The translations under genes and the position numbers were made by a program. The notes beneath the pieces were generated by a model that did not search any database, was not told the DNA's origin, and saw only the letters and a program-made list of their open reading frames with translations. DNA of 64,000 bases, taken from contig JAHQRK010000003.1 of assembly GCA_019828595.1 (NCBI GenBank), forward strand, positions 1,922,001 to 1,986,000. The letters are read 5' to 3'. Of the stretch, positions 9,701 through 24,700 are shown one piece after another. Source of the stretch: Aphanomyces cochlioides (lineage: Eukaryota > Oomycota > Saprolegniomycetes > Saprolegniales > Verrucalvaceae). Position 1 is the first letter of the stretch. Each line of letters starts with the position of its first letter.

Positions 9701-12700
9701 TTGCTATGTCGCATTATACCTCTCGTAGGTCGATGTCGTACAGACGGAGCTCCTCCTGGAGGTGTTGATTGTCTTGAAGGAGCTACGCCATGCGATCAAA
9801 TCCATGTTTTTTGTATGGACTGGTCTTACCTCTTGGATTTGTGCCTCATAGGACTCGACTTGCGCCTGGTCAGTATCGCGTGGGAGTTGCGATGCATGGT
9901 TGAGTTGGTCGACCATGGCGAGCAGGCGGATATTTTCACCCTTCAGACCTTCCAAGTCTTGGAGTCGCGCGAGTTCAAGTTGCTCAATCTTGGACTGCGT
10001 GCGACGCAACTCTTTGGTCATCTGGGAATTTTCATCGACCAGCTACTCGGTTTGATGAGATATAAATTGTTTTGCTATGTCGCATTATACCTCTCGTAGG
10101 TCGATGTCGTACAGACGGAGCTCCTCCTGGAGGTGTTGATTGTCTTGAAGGAGCTACGCCATGCGATCAAATCCATGTTTTTTGTATGGACTGGTCTTAC
10201 CTCTTGGATTTGTGCCTCATAGGACTCGACTTGCGCCTGGTCAGTATCGCGTGGGAGTTGCGATGCATGGTTGAGTTGGTCGACCATGGCGAGCAGGCGG
10301 ATATTTTCACCCTTCAGACCTTCCAAGTCTTGGAGTCGCGCGAGTTCAAGTTGCTCAATCTTGGACTGCGTGCGACGCAACTCTTTGGTCATCTGGGAAT
10401 TTTCATCGACCAGCTACTCGGTTTGATGAGATATAAATTGTTTTGCTATGTCGCATTATACCTCTCGTAGGTCGATGTCGTACAGACGGAGCTCCTCCTG
10501 GAGGTGTTGATTGTCTTGAAGGAGCTACGCCATGCGATCAAATCCATGTTTTTTGTATGGACTGGTCTTACCTCTTGGATTTGTGCCTCATAGGACTCGA
10601 CTTGCGCCTGGTCAGTATCGCGTGGGAGTTGCGATGCATGGTTGAGTTGGTCGACCATGGCGAGCAGGCGGATATTTTCACCCTTCAGACCTTCCAAGTC
10701 TTGGAGTCGCGCGAGTTCAAGTTGCTCAATCTTGGACTGCGTGCGACGCAACTCTTTGGTCATCTGGGAATTTTCATCGACCAGCTACTCGGTTTGATGA
10801 GATATAAATTGTTTTGCTATGTCGCATTATACCTCTCGTAGGTCGATGTCGTACAGACGGAGCTCCTCCTGGAGGTGTTGATTGTCTTGAAGGAGCTACG
10901 CCATGCGATCAAATCCATGTTTTTTGTATGGACTGGTCTTACCTCTTGGATTTGTGCCTCATAGGACTCGACTTGCGCCTGGTCAGTATCGCGTGGGAGT
11001 TGCGATGCATGGTTGAGTTGGTCGACCATGGCGAGCAGGCGGATATTTTCACCCTTCAGACCTTCCAAGTCTTGGAGTCGCGCGAGTTCAAGTTGCTCAA
11101 TCTTGGACTGCGTGCGACGCAACTCTTTGGTCATCTGGGAATTTTCATCGACCAGCTACTCGGTTTGATGAGATATAAATTGTTTTGCTATGTCGCATTA
11201 TACCTCTCGTAGGTCGATGTCGTACAGACGGAGCTCCTCCTGGAGGTGTTGATTGTCTTGAAGGAGCTACGCCATGCGATCAAATCCATGTTTTTTGTAT
11301 GGACTGGTCTTACCTCTTGGATTTGTGCCTCATAGGACTCGACTTGCGCCTGGTCAGTATCGCGTGGGAGTTGCGATGCATGGTTGAGTTGGTCGACCAT
11401 GGCGAGCAGGCGGATATTTTCACCCTTCAGACCTTCCAAGTCTTGGAGTCGCGCGAGTTCAAGTTGCTCAATCTTGGACTGCGTGCGACGCAACTCTTTG
11501 GTCATCTGGGAATTTTCATCGACCAGCTACTCGGTTTGATGAGATATAAATTGTTTTGCTATGTCGCATTATACCTCTCGTAGGTCGATGTCGTACAGAC
11601 GGAGCTCCTCCTGGAGGTGTTGATTGTCTTGAAGGAGCTACGCCATGCGATCAAATCCATGTTTTTTGTATGGACTGGTCTTACCTCTTGGATTTGTGCC
11701 TCATAGGACTCGACTTGCGCCTGGTCAGTATCGCGTGGGAGTTGCGATGCATGGTTGAGTTGGTCGACCATGGCGAGCAGGCGGATATTTTCACCCTTCA
11801 GACCTTCCAAGTCTTGGAGTCGCGCGAGTTCAAGTTGCTCAATCTTGGACTGCGTGCGACGCAACTCTTTGGTCATCTGGGAATTTTCATCGACCAGCTA
11901 CTCGGTTTGATGAGATATAAATTGTTTTGCTATGTCGCATTATACCTCTCGTAGGTCGATGTCGTACAGACGGAGCTCCTCCTGGAGGTGTTGATTGTCT
12001 TGAAGGAGCTACGCCATGCGATCAAATCCATGTTTTTTGTATGGACTGGTCTTACCTCTTGGATTTGTGCCTCATAGGACTCGACTTGCGCCTGGTCAGT
12101 ATCGCGTGGGAGTTGCGATGCATGGTTGAGTTGGTCGACCATGGCGAGCAGGCGGATATTTTCACCCTTCAGACCTTCCAAGTCTTGGAGTCGCGCGAGT
12201 TCAAGTTGCTCAATCTTGGACTGCGTGCGACGCAACTCTTTGGTCATCTGGGAATTTTCATCGACCAGCTACTCGGTTTGATGAGATATAAATTGTTTTG
12301 CTATGTCGCATTATACCTCTCGTAGGTCGATGTCGTACAGACGGAGCTCCTCCTGGAGGTGTTGATTGTCTTGAAGGAGCTACGCCATGCGATCAAATCC
12401 ATGTTTTTTGTATGGACTGGTCTTACCTCTTGGATTTGTGCCTCATAGGACTCGACTTGCGCCTGGTCAGTATCGCGTGGGAGTTGCGATGCATGGTTGA
12501 GTTGGTCGACCATGGCGAGCAGGCGGATATTTTCACCCTTCAGACCTTCCAAGTCTTGGAGTCGCGCGAGTTCAAGTTGCTCAATCTTGGACTGCGTGCG
12601 ACGCAACTCTTTGGTCATCTGGGAATTTTCATCGACCAGCTACTCGGTTTGATGAGATATAAATTGTTTTGCTATGTCGCATTATACCTCTCGTAGGTCG

Positions 12701-15700
12701 ATGTCGTACAGACGGAGCTCCTCCTGGAGGTGTTGATTGTCTTGAAGGAGCTACGCCATGCGATCAAATCCATGTTTTTTGTATGGACTGGTCTTACCTC
12801 TTGGATTTGTGCCTCATAGGACTCGACTTGCGCCTGGTCAGTATCGCGTGGGAGTTGCGATGCATGGTTGAGTTGGTCGACCATGGCGAGCAGGCGGATA
12901 TTTTCACCCTTCAGACCTTCCAAGTCTTGGAGTCGCGCGAGTTCAAGTTGCTCAATCTTGGACTGCGTGCGACGCAACTCTTTGGTCATCTGGGAATTTT
13001 CATCGACCAGCTACTCGGTTTGATGAGATATAAATTGTTTTGCTATGTCGCATTATACCTCTCGTAGGTCGATGTCGTACAGACGGAGCTCCTCCTGGAG
13101 GTGTTGATTGTCTTGAAGGAGCTACGCCATGCGATCAAATCCATGTTTTTTGTATGGACTGGTCTTACCTCTTGGATTTGTGCCTCATAGGACTCGACTT
13201 GCGCCTGGTCAGTATCGCGTGGGAGTTGCGATGCATGGTTGAGTTGGTCGACCATGGCGAGCAGGCGGATATTTTCACCCTTCAGACCTTCCAAGTCTTG
13301 GAGTCGCGCGAGTTCAAGTTGCTCAATCTTGGACTGCGTGCGACGCAACTCTTTGGTCATCTGGGAATTTTCATCGACCAGCTACTCGGTTTGATGAGAT
13401 ATAAATTGTTTTGCTATGTCGCATTATACCTCTCGTAGGTCGATGTCGTACAGACGGAGCTCCTCCTGGAGGTGTTGATTGTCTTGAAGGAGCTACGCCA
13501 TGCGATCAAATCCATGTTTTTTGTATGGACTGGTCTTACCTCTTGGATTTGTGCCTCATAGGACTCGACTTGCGCCTGGTCAGTATCGCGTGGGAGTTGC
13601 GATGCATGGTTGAGTTGGTCGACCATGGCGAGCAGGCGGATATTTTCACCCTTCAGACCTTCCAAGTCTTGGAGTCGCGCGAGTTCAAGTTGCTCAATCT
13701 TGGACTGCGTGCGACGCAACTCTTTGGTCATCTGGGAATTTTCATCGACCAGCTACTCGGTTTGATGAGATATAAATTGTTTTGCTATGTCGCATTATAC
13801 CTCTCGTAGGTCGATGTCGTACAGACGGAGCTCCTCCTGGAGGTGTTGATTGTCTTGAAGGAGCTACGCCATGCGATCAAATCCATGTTTTTTGTATGGA
13901 CTGGTCTTACCTCTTGGATTTGTGCCTCATAGGACTCGACTTGCGCCTGGTCAGTATCGCGTGGGAGTTGCGATGCATGGTTGAGTTGGTCGACCATGGC
14001 GAGCAGGCGGATATTTTCACCCTTCAGACCTTCCAAGTCTTGGAGTCGCGCGAGTTCAAGTTGCTCAATCTTGGACTGCGTGCGACGCAACTCTTTGGTC
14101 ATCTGGGAATTTTCATCGACCAGCTACTCGGTTTGATGAGATATAAATTGTTTTGCTATGTCGCATTATACCTCTCGTAGGTCGATGTCGTACAGACGGA
14201 GCTCCTCCTGGAGGTGTTGATTGTCTTGAAGGAGCTACGCCATGCGATCAAATCCATGTTTTTTGTATGGACTGGTCTTACCTCTTGGATTTGTGCCTCA
14301 TAGGACTCGACTTGCGCCTGGTCAGTATCGCGTGGGAGTTGCGATGCATGGTTGAGTTGGTCGACCATGGCGAGCAGGCGGATATTTTCACCCTTCAGAC
14401 CTTCCAAGTCTTGGAGTCGCGCGAGTTCAAGTTGCTCAATCTTGGACTGCGTGCGACGCAACTCTTTGGTCATCTGGGAATTTTCATCGACCAGCTACTC
14501 GGTTTGATGAGATATAAATTGTTTTGCTATGTCGCATTATACCTCTCGTAGGTCGATGTCGTACAGACGGAGCTCCTCCTGGAGGTGTTGATTGTCTTGA
14601 AGGAGCTACGCCATGCGATCAAATCCATGTTTTTTGTATGGACTGGTCTTACCTCTTGGATTTGTGCCTCATAGGACTCGACTTGCGCCTGGTCAGTATC
14701 GCGTGGGAGTTGCGATGCATGGTTGAGTTGGTCGACCATGGCGAGCAGGCGGATATTTTCACCCTTCAGACCTTCCAAGTCTTGGAGTCGCGCGAGTTCA
14801 AGTTGCTCAATCTTGGACTGCGTGCGACGCAACTCTTTGGTCATCTGGGAATTTTCATCGACCAGCTACTCGGTTTGATGAGATATAAATTGTTTTGCTA
14901 TGTCGCATTATACCTCTCGTAGGTCGATGTCGTACAGACGGAGCTCCTCCTGGAGGTGTTGATTGTCTTGAAGGAGCTACGCCATGCGATCAAATCCATG
15001 TTTTTTGTATGGACTGGTCTTACCTCTTGGATTTGTGCCTCATAGGACTCGACTTGCGCCTGGTCAGTATCGCGTGGGAGTTGCGATGCATGGTTGAGTT
15101 GGTCGACCATGGCGAGCAGGCGGATATTTTCACCCTTCAGACCTTCCAAGTCTTGGAGTCGCGCGAGTTCAAGTTGCTCAATCTTGGACTGCGTGCGACG
15201 CAACTCTTTGGTCATCTGGGAATTTTCATCGACCAGCTACTCGGTTTGATGAGATATAAATTGTTTTGCTATGTCGCATTATACCTCTCGTAGGTCGATG
15301 TCGTACAGACGGAGCTCCTCCTGGAGGTGTTGATTGTCTTGAAGGAGCTACGCCATGCGATCAAATCCATGTTTTTTGTATGGACTGGTCTTACCTCTTG
15401 GATTTGTGCCTCATAGGACTCGACTTGCGCCTGGTCAGTATCGCGTGGGAGTTGCGATGCATGGTTGAGTTGGTCGACCATGGCGAGCAGGCGGATATTT
15501 TCACCCTTCAGACCTTCCAAGTCTTGGAGTCGCGCGAGTTCAAGTTGCTCAATCTTGGACTGCGTGCGACGCAACTCTTTGGTCATCTGGGAATTTTCAT
15601 CGACCAGCTACTCGGTTTGATGAGATATAAATTGTTTTGCTATGTCGCATTATACCTCTCGTAGGTCGATGTCGTACAGACGGAGCTCCTCCTGGAGGTG

Positions 15701-18700
15701 TTGATTGTCTTGAAGGAGCTACGCCATGCGATCAAATCCATGTTTTTTGTATGGACTGGTCTTACCTCTTGGATTTGTGCCTCATAGGACTCGACTTGCG
15801 CCTGGTCAGTATCGCGTGGGAGTTGCGATGCATGGTTGAGTTGGTCGACCATGGCGAGCAGGCGGATATTTTCACCCTTCAGACCTTCCAAGTCTTGGAG
15901 TCGCGCGAGTTCAAGTTGCTCAATCTTGGACTGCGTGCGACGCAACTCTTTGGTCATCTGGGAATTTTCATCGACCAGCTACTCGGTTTGATGAGATATA
16001 AATTGTTTTGCTATGTCGCATTATACCTCTCGTAGGTCGATGTCGTACAGACGGAGCTCCTCCTGGAGGTGTTGATTGTCTTGAAGGAGCTACGCCATGC
16101 GATCAAATCCATGTTTTTTGTATGGACTGGTCTTACCTCTTGGATTTGTGCCTCATAGGACTCGACTTGCGCCTGGTCAGTATCGCGTGGGAGTTGCGAT
16201 GCATGGTTGAGTTGGTCGACCATGGCGAGCAGGCGGATATTTTCACCCTTCAGACCTTCCAAGTCTTGGAGTCGCGCGAGTTCAAGTTGCTCAATCTTGG
16301 ACTGCGTGCGACGCAACTCTTTGGTCATCTGGGAATTTTCATCGACCAGCTACTCGGTTTGATGAGATATAAATTGTTTTGCTATGTCGCATTATACCTC
16401 TCGTAGGTCGATGTCGTACAGACGGAGCTCCTCCTGGAGGTGTTGATTGTCTTGAAGGAGCTACGCCATGCGATCAAATCCATGTTTTTTGTATGGACTG
16501 GTCTTACCTCTTGGATTTGTGCCTCATAGGACTCGACTTGCGCCTGGTCAGTATCGCGTGGGAGTTGCGATGCATGGTTGAGTTGGTCGACCATGGCGAG
16601 CAGGCGGATATTTTCACCCTTCAGACCTTCCAAGTCTTGGAGTCGCGCGAGTTCAAGTTGCTCAATCTTGGACTGCGTGCGACGCAACTCTTTGGTCATC
16701 TGGGAATTTTCATCGACCAGCTACTCGGTTTGATGAGATATAAATTGTTTTGCTATGTCGCATTATACCTCTCGTAGGTCGATGTCGTACAGACGGAGCT
16801 CCTCCTGGAGGTGTTGATTGTCTTGAAGGAGCTACGCCATGCGATCAAATCCATGTTTTTTGTATGGACTGGTCTTACCTCTTGGATTTGTGCCTCATAG
16901 GACTCGACTTGCGCCTGGTCAGTATCGCGTGGGAGTTGCGATGCATGGTTGAGTTGGTCGACCATGGCGAGCAGGCGGATATTTTCACCCTTCAGACCTT
17001 CCAAGTCTTGGAGTCGCGCGAGTTCAAGTTGCTCAATCTTGGACTGCGTGCGACGCAACTCTTTGGTCATCTGGGAATTTTCATCGACCAGCTACTCGGT
17101 TTGATGAGATATAAATTGTTTTGCTATGTCGCATTATACCTCTCGTAGGTCGATGTCGTACAGACGGAGCTCCTCCTGGAGGTGTTGATTGTCTTGAAGG
17201 AGCTACGCCATGCGATCAAATCCATGTTTTTTGTATGGACTGGTCTTACCTCTTGGATTTGTGCCTCATAGGACTCGACTTGCGCCTGGTCAGTATCGCG
17301 TGGGAGTTGCGATGCATGGTTGAGTTGGTCGACCATGGCGAGCAGGCGGATATTTTCACCCTTCAGACCTTCCAAGTCTTGGAGTCGCGCGAGTTCAAGT
17401 TGCTCAATCTTGGACTGCGTGCGACGCAACTCTTTGGTCATCTGGGAATTTTCATCGACCAGCTACTCGGTTTGATGAGATATAAATTGTTTTGCTATGT
17501 CGCATTATACCTCTCGTAGGTCGATGTCGTACAGACGGAGCTCCTCCTGGAGGTGTTGATTGTCTTGAAGGAGCTACGCCATGCGATCAAATCCATGTTT
17601 TTTGTATGGACTGGTCTTACCTCTTGGATTTGTGCCTCATAGGACTCGACTTGCGCCTGGTCAGTATCGCGTGGGAGTTGCGATGCATGGTTGAGTTGGT
17701 CGACCATGGCGAGCAGGCGGATATTTTCACCCTTCAGACCTTCCAAGTCTTGGAGTCGCGCGAGTTCAAGTTGCTCAATCTTGGACTGCGTGCGACGCAA
17801 CTCTTTGGTCATCTGGGAATTTTCATCGACCAGCTACTCGGTTTGATGAGATATAAATTGTTTTGCTATGTCGCATTATACCTCTCGTAGGTCGATGTCG
17901 TACAGACGGAGCTCCTCCTGGAGGTGTTGATTGTCTTGAAGGAGCTACGCCATGCGATCAAATCCATGTTTTTTGTATGGACTGGTCTTACCTCTTGGAT
18001 TTGTGCCTCATAGGACTCGACTTGCGCCTGGTCAGTATCGCGTGGGAGTTGCGATGCATGGTTGAGTTGGTCGACCATGGCGAGCAGGCGGATATTTTCA
18101 CCCTTCAGACCTTCCAAGTCTTGGAGTCGCGCGAGTTCAAGTTGCTCAATCTTGGACTGCGTGCGACGCAACTCTTTGGTCATCTGGGAATTTTCATCGA
18201 CCAGCTACTCGGTTTGATGAGATATAAATTGTTTTGCTATGTCGCATTATACCTCTCGTAGGTCGATGTCGTACAGACGGAGCTCCTCCTGGAGGTGTTG
18301 ATTGTCTTGAAGGAGCTACGCCATGCGATCAAATCCATGTTTTTTGTATGGACTGGTCTTACCTCTTGGATTTGTGCCTCATAGGACTCGACTTGCGCCT
18401 GGTCAGTATCGCGTGGGAGTTGCGATGCATGGTTGAGTTGGTCGACCATGGCGAGCAGGCGGATATTTTCACCCTTCAGACCTTCCAAGTCTTGGAGTCG
18501 CGCGAGTTCAAGTTGCTCAATCTTGGACTGCGTGCGACGCAACTCTTTGGTCATCTGGGAATTTTCATCGACCAGCTACTCGGTTTGATGAGATATAAAT
18601 TGTTTTGCTATGTCGCATTATACCTCTCGTAGGTCGATGTCGTACAGACGGAGCTCCTCCTGGAGGTGTTGATTGTCTTGAAGGAGCTACGCCATGCGAT

Positions 18701-21700
18701 CAAATCCATGTTTTTTGTATGGACTGGTCTTACCTCTTGGATTTGTGCCTCATAGGACTCGACTTGCGCCTGGTCAGTATCGCGTGGGAGTTGCGATGCA
18801 TGGTTGAGTTGGTCGACCATGGCGAGCAGGCGGATATTTTCACCCTTCAGACCTTCCAAGTCTTGGAGTCGCGCGAGTTCAAGTTGCTCAATCTTGGACT
18901 GCGTGCGACGCAACTCTTTGGTCATCTGGGAATTTTCATCGACCAGCTACTCGGTTTGATGAGATATAAATTGTTTTGCTATGTCGCATTATACCTCTCG
19001 TAGGTCGATGTCGTACAGACGGAGCTCCTCCTGGAGGTGTTGATTGTCTTGAAGGAGCTACGCCATGCGATCAAATCCATGTTTTTTGTATGGACTGGTC
19101 TTACCTCTTGGATTTGTGCCTCATAGGACTCGACTTGCGCCTGGTCAGTATCGCGTGGGAGTTGCGATGCATGGTTGAGTTGGTCGACCATGGCGAGCAG
19201 GCGGATATTTTCACCCTTCAGACCTTCCAAGTCTTGGAGTCGCGCGAGTTCAAGTTGCTCAATCTTGGACTGCGTGCGACGCAACTCTTTGGTCATCTGG
19301 GAATTTTCATCGACCAGCTACTCGGTTTGATGAGATATAAATTGTTTTGCTATGTCGCATTATACCTCTCGTAGGTCGATGTCGTACAGACGGAGCTCCT
19401 CCTGGAGGTGTTGATTGTCTTGAAGGAGCTACGCCATGCGATCAAATCCATGTTTTTTGTATGGACTGGTCTTACCTCTTGGATTTGTGCCTCATAGGAC
19501 TCGACTTGCGCCTGGTCAGTATCGCGTGGGAGTTGCGATGCATGGTTGAGTTGGTCGACCATGGCGAGCAGGCGGATATTTTCACCCTTCAGACCTTCCA
19601 AGTCTTGGAGTCGCGCGAGTTCAAGTTGCTCAATCTTGGACTGCGTGCGACGCAACTCTTTGGTCATCTGGGAATTTTCATCGACCAGCTACTCGGTTTG
19701 ATGAGATATAAATTGTTTTGCTATGTCGCATTATACCTCTCGTAGGTCGATGTCGTACAGACGGAGCTCCTCCTGGAGGTGTTGATTGTCTTGAAGGAGC
19801 TACGCCATGCGATCAAATCCATGTTTTTTGTATGGACTGGTCTTACCTCTTGGATTTGTGCCTCATAGGACTCGACTTGCGCCTGGTCAGTATCGCGTGG
19901 GAGTTGCGATGCATGGTTGAGTTGGTCGACCATGGCGAGCAGGCGGATATTTTCACCCTTCAGACCTTCCAAGTCTTGGAGTCGCGCGAGTTCAAGTTGC
20001 TCAATCTTGGACTGCGTGCGACGCAACTCTTTGGTCATCTGGGAATTTTCATCGACCAGCTACTCGGTTTGATGAGATATAAATTGTTTTGCTATGTCGC
20101 ATTATACCTCTCGTAGGTCGATGTCGTACAGACGGAGCTCCTCCTGGAGGTGTTGATTGTCTTGAAGGAGCTACGCCATGCGATCAAATCCATGTTTTTT
20201 GTATGGACTGGTCTTACCTCTTGGATTTGTGCCTCATAGGACTCGACTTGCGCCTGGTCAGTATCGCGTGGGAGTTGCGATGCATGGTTGAGTTGGTCGA
20301 CCATGGCGAGCAGGCGGATATTTTCACCCTTCAGACCTTCCAAGTCTTGGAGTCGCGCGAGTTCAAGTTGCTCAATCTTGGACTGCGTGCGACGCAACTC
20401 TTTGGTCATCTGGGAATTTTCATCGACCAGCTACTCGGTTTGATGAGATATAAATTGTTTTGCTATGTCGCATTATACCTCTCGTAGGTCGATGTCGTAC
20501 AGACGGAGCTCCTCCTGGAGGTGTTGATTGTCTTGAAGGAGCTACGCCATGCGATCAAATCCATGTTTTTTGTATGGACTGGTCTTACCTCTTGGATTTG
20601 TGCCTCATAGGACTCGACTTGCGCCTGGTCAGTATCGCGTGGGAGTTGCGATGCATGGTTGAGTTGGTCGACCATGGCGAGCAGGCGGATATTTTCACCC
20701 TTCAGACCTTCCAAGTCTTGGAGTCGCGCGAGTTCAAGTTGCTCAATCTTGGACTGCGTGCGACGCAACTCTTTGGTCATCTGGGAATTTTCATCGACCA
20801 GCTACTCGGTTTGATGAGATATAAATTGTTTTGCTATGTCGCATTATACCTCTCGTAGGTCGATGTCGTACAGACGGAGCTCCTCCTGGAGGTGTTGATT
20901 GTCTTGAAGGAGCTACGCCATGCGATCAAATCCATGTTTTTTGTATGGACTGGTCTTACCTCTTGGATTTGTGCCTCATAGGACTCGACTTGCGCCTGGT
21001 CAGTATCGCGTGGGAGTTGCGATGCATGGTTGAGTTGGTCGACCATGGCGAGCAGGCGGATATTTTCACCCTTCAGACCTTCCAAGTCTTGGAGTCGCGC
21101 GAGTTCAAGTTGCTCAATCTTGGACTGCGTGCGACGCAACTCTTTGGTCATCTGGGAATTTTCATCGACCAGCTACTCGGTTTGATGAGATATAAATTGT
21201 TTTGCTATGTCGCATTATACCTCTCGTAGGTCGATGTCGTACAGACGGAGCTCCTCCTGGAGGTGTTGATTGTCTTGAAGGAGCTACGCCATGCGATCAA
21301 ATCCATGTTTTTTGTATGGACTGGTCTTACCTCTTGGATTTGTGCCTCATAGGACTCGACTTGCGCCTGGTCAGTATCGCGTGGGAGTTGCGATGCATGG
21401 TTGAGTTGGTCGACCATGGCGAGCAGGCGGATATTTTCACCCTTCAGACCTTCCAAGTCTTGGAGTCGCGCGAGTTCAAGTTGCTCAATCTTGGACTGCG
21501 TGCGACGCAACTCTTTGGTCATCTGGGAATTTTCATCGACCAGCTACTCGGTTTGATGAGATATAAATTGTTTTGCTATGTCGCATTATACCTCTCGTAG
21601 GTCGATGTCGTACAGACGGAGCTCCTCCTGGAGGTGTTGATTGTCTTGAAGGAGCTACGCCATGCGATCAAATCCATGTTTTTTGTATGGACTGGTCTTA

Positions 21701-24700
21701 CCTCTTGGATTTGTGCCTCATAGGACTCGACTTGCGCCTGGTCAGTATCGCGTGGGAGTTGCGATGCATGGTTGAGTTGGTCGACCATGGCGAGCAGGCG
21801 GATATTTTCACCCTTCAGACCTTCCAAGTCTTGGAGTCGCGCGAGTTCAAGTTGCTCAATCTTGGACTGCGTGCGACGCAACTCTTTGGTCATCTGGGAA
21901 TTTTCATCGACCAGCTACTCGGTTTGATGAGATATAAATTGTTTTGCTATGTCGCATTATACCTCTCGTAGGTCGATGTCGTACAGACGGAGCTCCTCCT
22001 GGAGGTGTTGATTGTCTTGAAGGAGCTACGCCATGCGATCAAATCCATGTTTTTTGTATGGACTGGTCTTACCTCTTGGATTTGTGCCTCATAGGACTCG
22101 ACTTGCGCCTGGTCAGTATCGCGTGGGAGTTGCGATGCATGGTTGAGTTGGTCGACCATGGCGAGCAGGCGGATATTTTCACCCTTCAGACCTTCCAAGT
22201 CTTGGAGTCGCGCGAGTTCAAGTTGCTCAATCTTGGACTGCGTGCGACGCAACTCTTTGGTCATCTGGGAATTTTCATCGACCAGCTACTCGGTTTGATG
22301 AGATATAAATTGTTTTGCTATGTCGCATTATACCTCTCGTAGGTCGATGTCGTACAGACGGAGCTCCTCCTGGAGGTGTTGATTGTCTTGAAGGAGCTAC
22401 GCCATGCGATCAAATCCATGTTTTTTGTATGGACTGGTCTTACCTCTTGGATTTGTGCCTCATAGGACTCGACTTGCGCCTGGTCAGTATCGCGTGGGAG
22501 TTGCGATGCATGGTTGAGTTGGTCGACCATGGCGAGCAGGCGGATATTTTCACCCTTCAGACCTTCCAAGTCTTGGAGTCGCGCGAGTTCAAGTTGCTCA
22601 ATCTTGGACTGCGTGCGACGCAACTCTTTGGTCATCTGGGAATTTTCATCGACCAGCTACTCGGTTTGATGAGATATAAATTGTTTTGCTATGTCGCATT
22701 ATACCTCTCGTAGGTCGATGTCGTACAGACGGAGCTCCTCCTGGAGGTGTTGATTGTCTTGAAGGAGCTACGCCATGCGATCAAATCCATGTTTTTTGTA
22801 TGGACTGGTCTTACCTCTTGGATTTGTGCCTCATAGGACTCGACTTGCGCCTGGTCAGTATCGCGTGGGAGTTGCGATGCATGGTTGAGTTGGTCGACCA
22901 TGGCGAGCAGGCGGATATTTTCACCCTTCAGACCTTCCAAGTCTTGGAGTCGCGCGAGTTCAAGTTGCTCAATCTTGGACTGCGTGCGACGCAACTCTTT
23001 GGTCATCTGGGAATTTTCATCGACCAGCTACTCGGTTTGATGAGATATAAATTGTTTTGCTATGTCGCATTATACCTCTCGTAGGTCGATGTCGTACAGA
23101 CGGAGCTCCTCCTGGAGGTGTTGATTGTCTTGAAGGAGCTACGCCATGCGATCAAATCCATGTTTTTTGTATGGACTGGTCTTACCTCTTGGATTTGTGC
23201 CTCATAGGACTCGACTTGCGCCTGGTCAGTATCGCGTGGGAGTTGCGATGCATGGTTGAGTTGGTCGACCATGGCGAGCAGGCGGATATTTTCACCCTTC
23301 AGACCTTCCAAGTCTTGGAGTCGCGCGAGTTCAAGTTGCTCAATCTTGGACTGCGTGCGACGCAACTCTTTGGTCATCTGGGAATTTTCATCGACCAGCT
23401 ACTCGGTTTGATGAGATATAAATTGTTTTGCTATGTCGCATTATACCTCTCGTAGGTCGATGTCGTACAGACGGAGCTCCTCCTGGAGGTGTTGATTGTC
23501 TTGAAGGAGCTACGCCATGCGATCAAATCCATGTTTTTTGTATGGACTGGTCTTACCTCTTGGATTTGTGCCTCATAGGACTCGACTTGCGCCTGGTCAG
23601 TATCGCGTGGGAGTTGCGATGCATGGTTGAGTTGGTCGACCATGGCGAGCAGGCGGATATTTTCACCCTTCAGACCTTCCAAGTCTTGGAGTCGCGCGAG
23701 TTCAAGTTGCTCAATCTTGGACTGCGTGCGACGCAACTCTTTGGTCATCTGGGAATTTTCATCGACCAGCTACTCGGTTTGATGAGATATAAATTGTTTT
23801 GCTATGTCGCATTATACCTCTCGTAGGTCGATGTCGTACAGACGGAGCTCCTCCTGGAGGTGTTGATTGTCTTGAAGGAGCTACGCCATGCGATCAAATC
23901 CATGTTTTTTGTATGGACTGGTCTTACCTCTTGGATTTGTGCCTCATAGGACTCGACTTGCGCCTGGTCAGTATCGCGTGGGAGTTGCGATGCATGGTTG
24001 AGTTGGTCGACCATGGCGAGCAGGCGGATATTTTCACCCTTCAGACCTTCCAAGTCTTGGAGTCGCGCGAGTTCAAGTTGCTCAATCTTGGACTGCGTGC
24101 GACGCAACTCTTTGGTCATCTGGGAATTTTCATCGACCAGCTACTCGGTTTGATGAGATATAAATTGTTTTGCTATGTCGCATTATACCTCTCGTAGGTC
24201 GATGTCGTACAGACGGAGCTCCTCCTGGAGGTGTTGATTGTCTTGAAGGAGCTACGCCATGCGATCAAATCCATGTTTTTTGTATGGACTGGTCTTACCT
24301 CTTGGATTTGTGCCTCATAGGACTCGACTTGCGCCTGGTCAGTATCGCGTGGGAGTTGCGATGCATGGTTGAGTTGGTCGACCATGGCGAGCAGGCGGAT
24401 ATTTTCACCCTTCAGACCTTCCAAGTCTTGGAGTCGCGCGAGTTCAAGTTGCTCAATCTTGGACTGCGTGCGACGCAACTCTTTGGTCATCTGGGAATTT
24501 TCATCGACCAGCTACTCGGTTTGATGAGATATAAATTGTTTTGCTATGTCGCATTATACCTCTCGTAGGTCGATGTCGTACAGACGGAGCTCCTCCTGGA
24601 GGTGTTGATTGTCTTGAAGGAGCTACGCCATGCGATCAAATCCATGTTTTTTGTATGGACTGGTCTTACCTCTTGGATTTGTGCCTCATAGGACTCGACT